From: Isoetes taiwanensis
Lineage: Eukaryota > Streptophyta > Lycopodiopsida > Isoetales > Isoetaceae
Length of the DNA stretch: 64,000 nt
Direction: 5' to 3'
Assembly: GCA_021234155.1 (NCBI GenBank)
Contig: JAJEKV010000110.1
Span: 2,326,338-2,390,337, forward strand
The notes under the pieces are model-generated. The model was not told where the DNA came from. It ran no database searches and saw only the letters and a program-made list of their open reading frames with translations. A program made the translations under genes and the position numbers. Position 1 is the stretch's first letter. Every line of letters begins with the position of its first letter. Shown here piece by piece: positions 53,635 through 64,000 of the stretch.

Positions 53635-54710
53635 TTCGAAGTTGACACTTTTGCTGCACAAATATTAAAGTAAAAGGTACTGATCAATCGATCAACCGTA
53701 TGAATGTACTTATCTGTATAGATACATAGAACTTATGTGAATGATATTTAGAAAGAAGACACATGCACATGTGTCCACTTGGCAAGTATGCTGATCTTTT
53801 GCTCCTCTTTGCTACGGATTCAAAATGATATTGCAAACTTGCAACCTGACAGAGGACTGCTTTACAAAATGCACTACTAGTTTCTGCAAAGAAGTCTAGC
53901 CTTGTGTCACACATTCTGGCTAAAGGTATTCCAACTTAAAATAATTTGATGGACCAGATTATGCTAAGATGTATAATGCTTTATTATTTGTCATAGAAGA
54001 TCACAAATGCAACCATCTTTAATTGTTTGCGCAGAACTTTTCACATTAGAACTTTTATTGTGTCTCAGTTATTGACACTAATATGGCTGGCAGTCTCTGA
54101 CCTGGTGCTGCAGACAATAGATTCTGGCACATTAATTGAAGGCTGAGCTACAATTCCAAGGAACTGGCAGTCATGCAATATTGGAGCTATTTACAATATT
54201 GCCCGAAGGCATGGAAAATCAGGCCATAAACATGGTCTATTAGTGCAGATTGACGATGTAAACTTTCTCAACATGTATGCTAAAGATCTAATTTCCAATG
54301 CATTTGTCATCCAGAATGGCTTTCGTCATTTTCTAGCTTTATTGATGTTTTAGACATGTTTATGCCTACTGTGAATAATGGTTGTGCATTATTGTTCCAG
54401 ATAAGCAAATAATGGACGTGAGGTTAAGTTTTCTGCCATAGTTTCTGCACCAAATAGCACAGAAGAATTTAAAATCTAAATATGAATTTAAATTTAAGTT
54501 TTTTTCTCTAAGTTTCAAATATTTTACTGTAAACAAAGCAAAGAGCTTTAACTTTTTAAAAGACAACTAAATATTGTACTTTGTAATTTCTAAATTAGAG
54601 TTGGAACATAAGATCCTACGAAGTTGCTTCACATCAATCTAGAATCACTTGGCTGTTGCAGAAGAAAATGTTGGACGTTAACTAGGGTCCAACTGCATAG
54701 TTTTGAATAA
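53635..54710 (+). other. AT-rich DNA, nothing recognised
   Basis: No coding or repeat structure recognised between the LRR fragment and the second foldback element. Confidence 0.5.
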
Positions 54711-54756
54711 GAGAAATGTTCGCGGCGGCCTTGGCCGCCGTGATAAATTTCTTGTA
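54711..54756. repeat. 46-bp GC-rich foldback element, copy 2
   Basis: GAGAAATGTTCGCGGCGGCC then TTGGCCGCCGTGATAAATTT and CTTGTA, with a perfect CGGCGGCC/GGCCGCCG core. Same orientation as copy 1. Confidence 0.7.
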
Positions 54757-54768
54757 AAACATTATTCG

Positions 54769-54960
54769 ATAACACGTTACTAAGTACAATATTTGCAATG
54801 CGTAACAAAATTATATGGTAGTTGTCGCGTGTCACAAATTATAAGTTCTATCACTTATCGCACGTCACAAACTATAAATTTTATACTACGTGAATTTGCA
54901 TTTATCACATGTCACTTTCATCATGCTATAGTTCGTTGTCACAGGTGTCAATTGCAAATA
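54769..54960 (+). repeat. GTCACAAA-type short repeats
   Basis: CGTGTCACAAATTATAAGTT, CGCACGTCACAAACTATAAA, CACATGTCAC and GTTGTCACAGGTGTC recur every 25-40 bases after a TAACACGTTA palindrome. Similar GTCACGCGTCAC and TAACACGTTA lie at 51258-51320, on the other side of the chimera. They could be subterminal parts of a transposon that carried it, but no terminal repeat was found. Confidence 0.35.
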
Positions 54961-57900
54961 AATTATATATATATAAAAAAAGAAAAAAAAAAACCTTTAA
55001 ACTGCAAAAAACAATCTTTTATCTAGTTAAAACCCATTTGGGTAATTATCTAAATGCAATAACCAATCCTAAAAATAGTAGGTGCAAAATTGGATCTAGG
55101 CAAAGACCTGGCGTATATTTGAGAATAGTCGTGGTATAAAAGCCAAAATTTTCTTGCATTAATCAAGATAAAATGACAGATTTCTTTGATCATTTAGCAA
55201 AATCAAGTTTGCTAAGAAACTACATAGTCTCGAGAGCATAAGATAACTTCAAGTCTTTGTTTCAATTACCATTTTTTACAGTAGGATTGTATATCAAAGC
55301 AGTAGATGAGCACCGTTCTTTACTGCTTAAAGTCTGATGTATTTGGGCTCCATGGCCTTCTTGGCCCGAGTGAGCATAGACATAAATAAATAAATAAAAA
55401 TATTTCAGAATTCAAATGTTACAAAACATTTTTCAATCTTCAAGAGTTGATCTTCATATGCCAAATCCATGCGTTACATTGCGTTATACATTTGAAAAAT
55501 ATAACAGAGTAAAGAAGCCTGTAACCTGCTCCACAATTACAAAAACAAGCTTTAGATATGGTTGCCTTGTAAATAGTAGCAGGTCTCATGGAATCCTTTA
55601 GGGTCATCCCCCTTCACATAGCTTGTCAACCTACTAAACAGTAAAAAAAATTATAATTAAATCCATTAGATATCGCCAACCAAATGCTAACTAATGGAAT
55701 TTGTCAAGCCCCATGTCAGCTTAACCTAGAATGATCCATGAAAATAACTGCCATAAGAAAATTACTTACCTATGCATGACATAAGCCGTCTACAAAGCTG
55801 AATTATCAGTAGCAAATTCCTCAACCTATTCTCTGTTCATAAATCATGTGAACTTTGAGCATATAGGTTGGGGTAACAGGAAATATACATGTAAGCAATG
55901 TTCTGCAGCTGCACAATTTAAGTCCAAGATCTTAACTTCATATCAAACATGTTGTATGACATCAAACAATCAGCTTGAATTGCCACAGGGCTTATGCATA
56001 TGTGATGTGAATCAAATGGATAAGACAAAGGGGTATTTAAAGGAGAATAGTTATCAGGTCTGTAAGATAAAGTTAGTGAGATAGAACTATGTTGACCATA
56101 TGGCCAATAATGTTTTAAACTGTTACGCAAAGCTGCAGATCCAACATCATATGACTTTAACTAATTCACTCCGCTAAGAAGAACCATGCCGAATAAGCAA
56201 CAAGTGTTCATACTTTACTACACCATACTTTACCACCACACCGATGTACAATATATGAGCCACATGCAAGGCCTATGTATGAAGTCTAGATAAGGGCATT
56301 GCTATGGTTATGAGCAACCTCAGATCTACATCTATAGCATATGCAAGACAGCTATTAGATCTGCTCGGATTGCTAGACGCATCTGATCTACAGCATATGC
56401 AAGACAACTATTAGATCTGCTCGCATTGCTAGATGCATCTGCCAACTCATGAGATCTGCACAGACTCACAATTGTTTCCAGAAGCAAATTATTGAGGGCA
56501 TAGCTGTACCAGAGCCCATGTATAGATTATTTCTAGGATGTAGCGCTATCATAGCCATTAAGAAGACACATTTTAAGTCAAATATATCTTTACAAAATCC
56601 ACATGCTCAACTGTATTTAAAGCCCTTATAGAATTGCAGATGCATCAGTCAAATGAATATTTTAATGCCATTTACTTAGGTAACGAGTTCTATATTAAAT
56701 ACGTTTTTAGAGCCCATGCTTCTCAAAAGCAAGCGGATCCAAAATAAAACCAAGTGCTTCCCTATCACAGTGGTTATAGAAAATTGTTACGAGCCCATAC
56801 TAGAAAAAAAACCATAAAAGCATTAAAGCCATCAAAACTTATTAGGATGCTTCAGGCCAATTGGCATATTTCTAGAGTCATTCAAAGAATAGAATAAAAT
56901 AGAATACAAGGAACCCTTGCAAAAATCATCCTTGTCATTGCACTGGCTCTGAGCAGAAGCCACATAGACTCTTCCTACTTTATGTTCTTGCCCACAACGA
57001 CCGTTGCAATATGGCCAAGAAAAATATCACAGTTGCTATTGATTTCAAGCACAAATCCTCCCTCAACAGCCACAAAATTTTTGTCGCTATCTTCCTTCTC
57101 GTGAGCAAAGGAAGCAAATGCTCAAAGCAAACACTAAACCCTATACAAGACGATTCTATCCTATCCCTTCTTACCAAGAAAACCCTAGATAAGTAGTAAG
57201 GCATAATACCGTCAGTTCCAAATAGGTGCCACAATAGCTTTCCATTGGAATAATACTAAGTTCTCATGTTGCCTCTAGAGCCAGCTATGCCATCATTCTG
57301 CCAAGGGGGGTTCACATAGTTTTGGCTGTACAAACCATGTGAGTGACCCGGAAGGGTTTGTTTTCCCCTTAAACCGTACATATACTCGTACCTAGGGGTA
57401 GCTTTTTGGGGTTTTTAGGGGTTTCTGAAAAAAAATCAAACACATATACAAGGGGGTTTTTGCCGACCCCTTACAGGCACCTTGGCCATTCTGCATTACA
57501 GGCTCCTTGGCATGTACTGATCAATGTACGGTTTAGCAACATCATGAATAATCTTGTAGATAGCCTGTACATGGAGAAGTTACGAAAATTTATTAATGTG
57601 TATCTCAAAAAGTCAATTTGGAAGTTTCAGAGAACAAAAACAGTCTTGAAATTATTTAAGGCAGATTGCATAGAATAGATCCAACCAACATACATAAGTA
57701 ATATTTCCAACTCATCACAATTCCAAGATCCGTTTTTCTATCAAACAAACAATAGCTTGTTGTCTTGTCACGGTACGACCAAAGAAATTTTAGAAAGCAT
57801 TGCTTGTCATGAAATTAAAATTGAGCTCATGCAAGGTACCCACAAAGGAATTTTACGGTACCCACTAAGGAATTTCAAAAAACAATGCCTGTAATGACTT

Positions 57901-59387
57901 GGAATCGGGCTCCTGTGATGGCCTTACGATTGGATTCTGAAAATGCCAGAATATCAAGGTGATAATGTCAAATGCAACATGAGTCCAGTTTGGAGACAAG
58001 GAGGCGCAGGAGGATTAAGCTAGAATGTGATGCATGCCATTGTGGAAATCAAGTTCAAGCCTCTCATCTACAGTGGCCAAATCACATGCAATCAAGACAA
58101 TGGGGTAGTCAGATCTCTTTTATATGCCAATCTGCATTCTTCATCGTTGAAGGTGCTTTTTCACAGTTTTTAATGATTTTAGCGGGTTTGTGTAGGTCAA
58201 TAACTTAAAACTAGATCAGAGGGCTTGGACAAATTCAAGGAGTCAGCCTGTCGGTTCGAGCTTCTCTATGAAATAGATGATGTCCTTTGTAGAAGCAAAA
58301 GGGTACTATGGTGCGTTCTTAAGCCAATGAAGTTTTATGGCCATGTGGGCTCCAAGAATTTTTGAAGGGAGTGATGCAAATGCTATCTACAGGTTTGCCT
58401 CCCGCCTTGACGCGAATTTTGCCAGCATATCTACTAATCCATTCCTAGAACATATAGTTACATCAATTCTTCCTTCTCCGGGTCATGAAGTTTCAAAAAT
58501 AGGAGAATATCATCTTTGCTTCTATCCACCAATGGAATCATTTGACCCTGTACAAAAAGAACGCCACCTCAAATACCACTACTTTTTCGTATTAGAGACG
58601 TATTAGCAATGTTTCAAATGAAACCCTTACATGCACGTAATTTAAAGCCTTGAAACAAGACTGCTACAAATCACATATGCTGTCTTCTAGGAATCATCTA
58701 TGTATGTATAGAAGTAAGAAAATAAATTTAGGGTTATATTTGAAGTATTAAGTGGCCTTGATACAACCCATATAACAATCTATGTAAAATGAAATGCAAA
58801 CTCCAAAATACCATAGATTCTGGTCGATAAATTTGTAATTACATAAAATTCCATATGATACATAAGCTCATCGTGCCCCTTTTTACAGGAAACCAGAGAG
58901 CTATCCAGAACTTGCAAGAGAAACTTCTAGATACTCCAAATCAGGTCTTCTCGAAGCCACTGGTTGCTTCCTATAAATATTTTGAGGATTACACGTGTTT
59001 ACCACTGAGGGCCCAGATTGCGCCAGGTGGCACTTTTTTTATGGCTGTCGATACCTATTGTTTTTATTATATAGGAGGATTGTTTTATCCAATATCCAAA
59101 CTAAAACATAAACCATGTTGCATGACCATATATATTCACAATATACACAAGATAACTCTATGGAATTATTACCATCCATATTTAAGCCATCAACGAGACA
59201 ATACATGTGCTCATGTGGAATGCTCCCAATGCACTCCACCTTAATCTATCTCGTATTATAAAGTTTTACTGTAAGTGTTGGACCATGCCCTAATTTAGAT
59301 GACTCAGATTAGCAGATTGCATCCGAAGGCCAAGATTTATCGCATGACTTCCCACCATTCTGATTGGTTATTGCTTTGATCTCTTAA
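54961..59387 (+). other. 4.4 kb of AT-rich DNA without recognised genes
   Basis: Open stretches (for example 58337-58606 and an exon-like piece after TTTTTACAG at about 58889) match no family I recognise. An AATAG-type tail remnant GAATAGAATAAAATAGAATA near 56886-56905 suggests a decayed LINE end. Confidence 0.4.
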
Positions 59388-59605
59388 GAGGAAAAGGAAA
59401 AAGGAGGACAAAAGGGAAAAATGAAGGATAAAAAGGCACGAGAGAAAGGGGGAAAAGGAAGGGAAAAAAGGCATGGGAAAAGGAGAAGAGGAAAAAGGTG
59501 AGGAAAGGAAAAAATAGCATGAGAAAAAGGAAAAAATAAGGTAAAAGAAAAAGGGGAGGGAGAAAAATGAAGGAAAAAAAGGCAACGGAAAAAGAGGAAG
59601 AATAT
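59388..59605 (+). repeat. Polypurine low-complexity tract, first block
   Basis: Almost only A and G on the plus strand (AAGGAAAAGG, GGGAAAAAGG phrases). Apparent long minus-strand frames rich in Phe, Ser, Pro and Leu are a consequence of composition. Confidence 0.85.
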
Positions 59606-59950
59606 AGAATAGAATAGAATAGTTTTTTTAACGTCCACGGAGACCAATAGGTCATGGGACCCATACAATGGGCTAGTACAATCATTACTACTAGGATTAA
59701 AAAACCCCTGCCTCGAAAGGTTTTCAAGGGAAAAACCTTTGCAGTAATGATGACTACTGAGGGCTCAGTAATTGCAGACGTTTATCTAGAACCTCAAGTA
59801 TATATAATGTCAAGTCATGCACAGATGGTGTGCTGAGAAGTTGTGGAAGCGTGGAATGGAATGCTAAGGTCGAAAAATGATTCCGGACTATCTCAAAAGC
59901 AGGGCAACTCAGAAGAGTATGGCTTTCATCTTCAGTAACCTGTAAAGAGA
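59606..59950 (-). mobile_element. LINE 3' end, minus strand, copy 1
   Basis: The minus-strand frame has EDESHTLLSCPAFEIVRNHF, the C-terminal zinc-type region of a non-LTR element. It is followed by the structured motif (59681-59751), then YGSHDLLVSVDVKK-coding sequence, GGACGTTAA and an (AATAG)n tail at 59606-59622. It is 5'-truncated and the same family type as 45146-45791 by its tail. Confidence 0.65.
59681..59751. repeat. Conserved stem-loop motif, copy 2
   Basis: GGATTAAAAAACCCCTGCC, then GGTTTTCAAGGGAAAAACC, enclosed by ATCATTACT/AGTAATGAT, a perfect 9-bp stem that differs in sequence from copy 1 (35500-35564). Confidence 0.55.
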
Positions 59951-59960
59951 AAAGGGTGAG

Positions 59961-60055
59961 GAATAGAATAGAATAGATTTTTTTAACATCGACGGAGACC
60001 AATAGGTCATGGGACCCATACAATGGGCTAGTACAATGGGCTTAGTAATTGCACA
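59961..60055 (-). mobile_element. LINE 3' end, minus strand, copy 2 (very short)
   Basis: Only the last about 95 bases are present: the GACCTATTGGTCTCCGTCGA-type end with GATGTTAA and an (AATAG)n tail at 59961-59977. It sits directly behind copy 1 in the same orientation. Confidence 0.6.
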
Positions 60056-61018
60056 TAAAAAAGAGCACATAAAAAGGGTGAAGAAAAAGGAATAGAAAGA
60101 GGTATGGGAAAATAAAAATGGAAAGAGAAATGGAAAAGGAGGAAAGAAAATGGAAAAAAAGGCACATGAAAAAGGAGAAGGGATAAAAAAGGAAGGCAAA
60201 GGAAAAAGGGATAGGGAGGCAAGATGGGGGAGGGAGGGAAAAAGGGCGTGAGGAAAAGGGAGAGGAAAATGGAAAAGAGGAAGAGGGAAAAGGCACGGAA
60301 AAAATGGAAGATGCAAAAGATGAGGAAAGGGAAAGAAAGCAAGGGAAAAAGAGCATGGAAAATTGAAAAAGAAAAAAAGGGAAGAGGATGAGGAAAGGAG
60401 AAAAAGGCACGTAAAAATGGTGGAAAAAAAGAAATAGAAAAATGCATGGGAAAAGAGGGAAAGAGAAAAGGACAAAGGGAAAAAAGACACGGGAAAAAGG
60501 GAAAGCACGGAGAAATGATGAAAACGGAAGGAAAGAAAAAAAGAGATGGAAGGGAGGGAAGGGAAAGGAAAAAGGGTACAAGAAAAAGGGGAGAGAGAAA
60601 TGGAAAAGTGGAGGGCATGGGATTAAAAGGAAGAGGGTGGGAAAAGGAAGAAAGAGCCACGTTAAAAAGACGGAAAAAAAGGAAACAAAAAAAGGGCATG
60701 AAAAAAGGGAAAGGGAAAGAGAAAAGGAAAAAGAAAGGGAAAGGGAAAAAGAGCACGAAAAAATTAGGAAGAAAAGGAAAAGACTAAAAGGGAAGGGAAT
60801 AAGTCCATCAGAAAAAAGAAAAGGGAAAAAGGAAAAGGGGAAAGGGAAGGGAATAGAAGGGGAGGGAGAAGGGGGTTAAAAAAAAAAAAGAAAAATGAGA
60901 GAAGGGAAAAAGAAGACGTGTAGGGAAAATAGAAAAAGGGGAAAAGGAAAAAAAGAAGTGCATAAGAGAATGATGAAAAAAAGAAACGGGGGAGAGCAAA
61001 AGACAAAGGAATGGGTAA
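60056..61018 (+). repeat. Polypurine low-complexity tract, second block
   Basis: Nearly 1 kb in which the plus strand is almost all A and G. Long frames on either strand are compositional. Confidence 0.9.
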
Positions 61019-61038
61019 GGGTGTGGAATACACAAAAA

Positions 61039-61169
61039 TCTATTATAGCCCAGCAATGCTAGATTTAATTTCTATTATATTAGATTTATGAAAAGGAGTT
61101 TGAGATGAACAGGTTTCCATCCGCACAAGTTCCCAACTTATGCCCAGCAACGCTGGGCACCATTACTAG
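61039..61169 (+). mobile_element. Helitron-like mini element or Helitron 3' end
   Basis: The 3' end has a perfect hairpin GCCCAGC-AAC-GCTGGGC (61142-61158), seven bases, then CTAG followed by T (61166-61170), the Helitron pattern. A 5' TC preceded by A lies at 61039 (TCTATTATAG), and a second TCTATTATAT at 61071. No Rep/helicase is present. Confidence 0.6.
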
Positions 61170-61280
61170 TTTTAGATTATATACATAATTTATGTGGTTT
61201 AAGGGGACCACCCCCTATTTAACCTACTTGAGCCGAACTACTAGCTCAATACTACATCTACTTACATGCACTAAATCAAG

Positions 61281-61610
61281 GAACATTAAAGATGATCCCA
61301 TCACCGCCCATGATTACATGCCTACTTCTACATGACCTGCGGTCATCAACATGCAGTGCATCATGGCTAGGGAACATTTAAGATGGTTCCATCATCGTCC
61401 ACGATCACATGCTTAATCCTACATGACCTCCAGTCATGCACACACGCAGCGCATCATGGCTAGGTAACATTTAGAATGATCACATCATCGCCACAATCGC
61501 TTGCTTAACCTTACATGATCTTCGATCATGCGCACATGCATTGCATCATGGCTGGGGAACATTTAGGATGATCCCATCATCGCCCATGATCACATGCTTA
61601 TGTATATGCA
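61281..61610 (+). repeat. Minisatellite, about 93-bp period
   Basis: Units start at GAACATTAAAGATGATCCCA (61281), GAACATTTAAGATGGTTCCA (61372), TAACATTTAGAATGATCACA (61465) and GAACATTTAGGATGATCCCA (61558). Each includes ATGATCACATGC- and GCATCATGGCTAGG-like phrases. About 3.5 diverged copies. Confidence 0.85.
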
Positions 61611-62865
61611 TCTTAGCTATACCAGGATGCATAAGACTCTTCCACCTTAAGGCTAAAACACATCCACCCCTTGGGCGGTGTCGACTACTTTGAAGATAAC
61701 TTGGCCGTTATATTGCTTCCATGAATCCGCTCCACTCCTTTGGTGTAGTCACCTACCGCATCGGCCTTGCACACTGAAGATCTCATGGACATTAAAGCAT
61801 CTATCTATCTTTCAATTACCTTTCAGAATGGATTCTATTCTAAGGATTGACTAAATCGATGGAAATTCAACCCTTAAGATGCAGGTCCAATCCTAAGATT
61901 GAGCCTCCACTTTCTTTGCAAAGAAAATGGTCCTACAGCCCCTCAATGCCGCTATCCAGCGCACCCTTGCCCCTCAATTGATGTCGCACCTAACATCTCA
62001 GCTATTCTCTCCACCTTAAGAGGTTATATGCTTCTTACTTCACGCATTACTTTATTAACCATAGCTAAACATATTTAATCGCCTATTGATGGGCGCGCTT
62101 GTTTTAGATGTGTCCTAAATATATAATTCATCTTCCCATTCTAGAGATTCCCGCTCCCTTTAGTATTTAAAATCTTGAAATACTCCCACCAATTCAGTTG
62201 ATGCCATCATAACAAGTTGGTTGGACTTGTTAGATTTCTTCTTTTCAATCAGTTGAATTATTCCTTGGGTAGTAGTTTTATACATGGTCAACAATTATCC
62301 TCGTAGTAATTCCTTCTTGAAAGGTGATCAAGCTCACCAAGTGGTTTCATTATGTTAGATGTCCGTAAACTATCATGTATAATTTTAGTTACTCCTGTAC
62401 ATTTCCTTCCCAATTGTTGAGGGTTAAGCCAATTCTTGGGGTGATCCTTTGAACAAGGCATCTATCCGGAAATGCTTCATGAGCCCATCATGGATGCTAA
62501 CGCCCATAAGCTTACCCTACTCGACTATATGACCCTATCCTTTTGAGCTTGCTAGTCCACCTGCTGCCTACTTGAAGCAACAAGGTAACATCTTCTGAGT
62601 TGCTCGAGATTGCGGTGTCCTTGAAGGCATGCTCTTCCTTGACGTAGAGGTTGACTTTCTTCATTAAGGGCCTTCCATTACCGATGGTTTTGATGACACA
62701 ATTGACGACTTGAAGTCTTCTGTATCTTTCCTAAAAGCCTGAAAGTGACGTCGTTGAAAAAGATCTTCCATGTTCAATTCTTTGTCTTGGAACACTATTG
62801 CATATTAAACGAGAGCAAATCATCTCAATGGAAGAAGCAGGAATATTTCCCAAAACCTTTGTATT
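61611..62865 (+). other. Unrecognised DNA
   Basis: No long frame or terminal structure seen. Confidence 0.4.
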
Positions 62866-62934
62866 AAAAAAAAAAAAAAAAAAAAAAAACGCTTACGTTG
62901 GGAGGGGGTAATTGTATTTTGCCCCCCCCCCCCC
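62866..62934 (+). repeat. Poly(A) run and poly(C) run
   Basis: 24 A at 62866-62889 and 13 C at 62922-62934. The A run may be the tail of a retroposed sequence to its left. Confidence 0.9.
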
Positions 62935-64000
62935 ACCCAAAACAAAAACAGCTCATTTCTTTTGTGCAAAGAGAGAATTGACTGTGTCAAAATGACACTT
63001 TTTTCAACCAATTGGAATTTTTCCAAAGCATGTTTTTAGGGGAACTTCTGTTGTAAAAGAAAACTTTTAACCGAAAATAACAAGGTGCTGTGCACGGAGG
63101 GTTGCCCTCCATGGCCGGAGGGTGAAGTGGCTTAAATCATAGTTCAAAGTCATATTTTGACAATCAATTCAAAACCATAACCCCAAACATTTAGAAACGA
63201 AATCCTCTGTAGCCAACGAACTACCTTTATCTTTCAAAATGCAGCTAAAGAGTTTAACAACCTGTGAAATAAAGAACACACGAATTTCAGAACTATAAAA
63301 TATACGGGGCTATTTGGGAAAATATTTAAAAACTTAAGGGCATTTTGGGAATTTTAAAAATACGAAGGGCTTTTTGGGAATTAAGTCAAGGAAGGGAGCC
63401 CCTGAGAAATCGGTGCAACCTGCATAAGGCAACACTTGTAAACACATTATACTTCCAAACAATCTTGTTTATTTCAAGAACCATGTACATAATGAGACGA
63501 ATGCCAAACTTTTTAAAATGAGATATGGCGAGGAATGATAAGATTGGACGTTCCAAAACGTTTAAGCTAAGAATAAGAACAGTAGCCAATATTGGCACAC
63601 ATTTAAGCAGCTGTCAATACTTTATGCTGGTAATGATAGAGGTCCAATGCATTTTGCTTAGCTTAGGCATTCATGTTGTGAATAATAGCATATCTTCAAG
63701 TACTATACTAGAATGTACACTTCCAAAATCTAAATCGGTTGTGATCACTCTAGAAGAGAAAAAGACATACAAAAATAAACTGCTACTATAGGTCTAAAAT
63801 ACGATAGAGAATTCTCACCACTGTAACATGTGGAATAGGGAACAGTTTGACAACCACAGTACCAAGGACCACAGCATATTACAATATCCAGCATATGCTT
63901 AGGATATGCTGAAAACCCACATGAGCAAGGGTTTGGCCCCCTAGGGGCAACACAAAAATTTTTGTAAGAAATCATTGAGCACATGAATAGGTTTATAATA
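62935..64000 (+). other. AT-rich DNA, nothing recognised
   Basis: Local repeats of the type AGGGCTTTTTGGGAATT occur near 63305-63385. No gene seen. Confidence 0.4.

Noticed and set aside
58337-59060. Exon-like pieces, including one after TTTTTACAG
   Set aside because: No family recognised and no consistent gene model could be joined.
59337-61056. Long minus-strand frames rich in Phe, Leu, Ser and Pro (such as 60028-60756)
   Set aside because: They read the complement of a polypurine tract; composition alone explains them.
61281-61610. CRISPR-like array
   Set aside because: Units are adjacent diverged tandem copies without unique spacers, and the genome is a plant nucleus.

Overview
The window is nuclear DNA from a land plant. 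It carries one recognisable host gene with introns, a CGLD27/DUF1230 chloroplast protein gene, plus captured pieces of three other plant genes (Alfin-like, DCP1, an LRR receptor). The rest is almost entirely transposable elements nested in each other: Ty1/copia, Ty3/gypsy with chromodomain, L1-type LINEs, a CACTA DNA transposon, SINE-like tRNA repeats, a MITE and a Helitron-like end. I cannot fix the clade. The repeat load would suit a fern, lycophyte or other large plant genome.

Layout 1-24 kb. A 3' part of a copia element (1-3418) sits inside the internal region of an outer gypsy element (visible 3419-23921, 5' end off the window). The outer gypsy pol gene is split by a complete inner gypsy element (6960-20132) with LTRs of 1560 and 1555 bp and a 5-bp target duplication GAAAT. 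The outer element itself appears to have landed in a tRNA-Leu(UAA)-like sequence, whose 3' half follows its LTR.

The most unusual content is in the inner gypsy element. Between its primer-binding site and gag lies a 4.4-kb leader with two gene cassettes. Each has a pair of about 67-bp stem-loop repeats, then a TATAAATA box, then an ORF. The first ORF starts MARTKQ and ends in a complete histone H3 fold with features typical of plant centromeric H3 (EIRHFQ, LLIP, TLMR). The second begins with a stretch that resembles histone H2B, much more tentatively. The same element has an integrase with a C-terminal chromodomain. A retrotransposon carrying its own CENH3-like histone is the candidate new system here. 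The copy seen has in-frame stops and a frameshift. Some of these could be consensus errors, because this element shows a systematic CAG/CTG to CG-type change relative to its sister copies.

Layout 24-44 kb. An L1-type LINE (24960-29730, continuing 42885-43909 with poly(A)) is split by a 13.15-kb CACTA-like element (29731-42884, 3-bp target duplication GCT). The CACTA element contains subterminal arrays of CGTCAGA-type repeats, a reversed LINE fragment lacking both ends, about 4 kb of unidentified DNA and a second LINE. No transposase was recognised in it.

Layout 44-64 kb. This stretch holds a LINE 3' end with an (ATTCT)n tail, a MITE, a long perfect hairpin, a cluster of tRNA-like SINE units, the CGLD27 gene on the minus strand (48983-50513), a chimera that fuses Alfin-like and DCP1 coding sequence in frame (51546-53111) and runs straight into an LRR receptor fragment, long featureless AT-rich DNA, minus-strand LINE 3' ends, a polypurine tract of over 1.5 kb, a Helitron-like 3' terminus and a 93-bp minisatellite.
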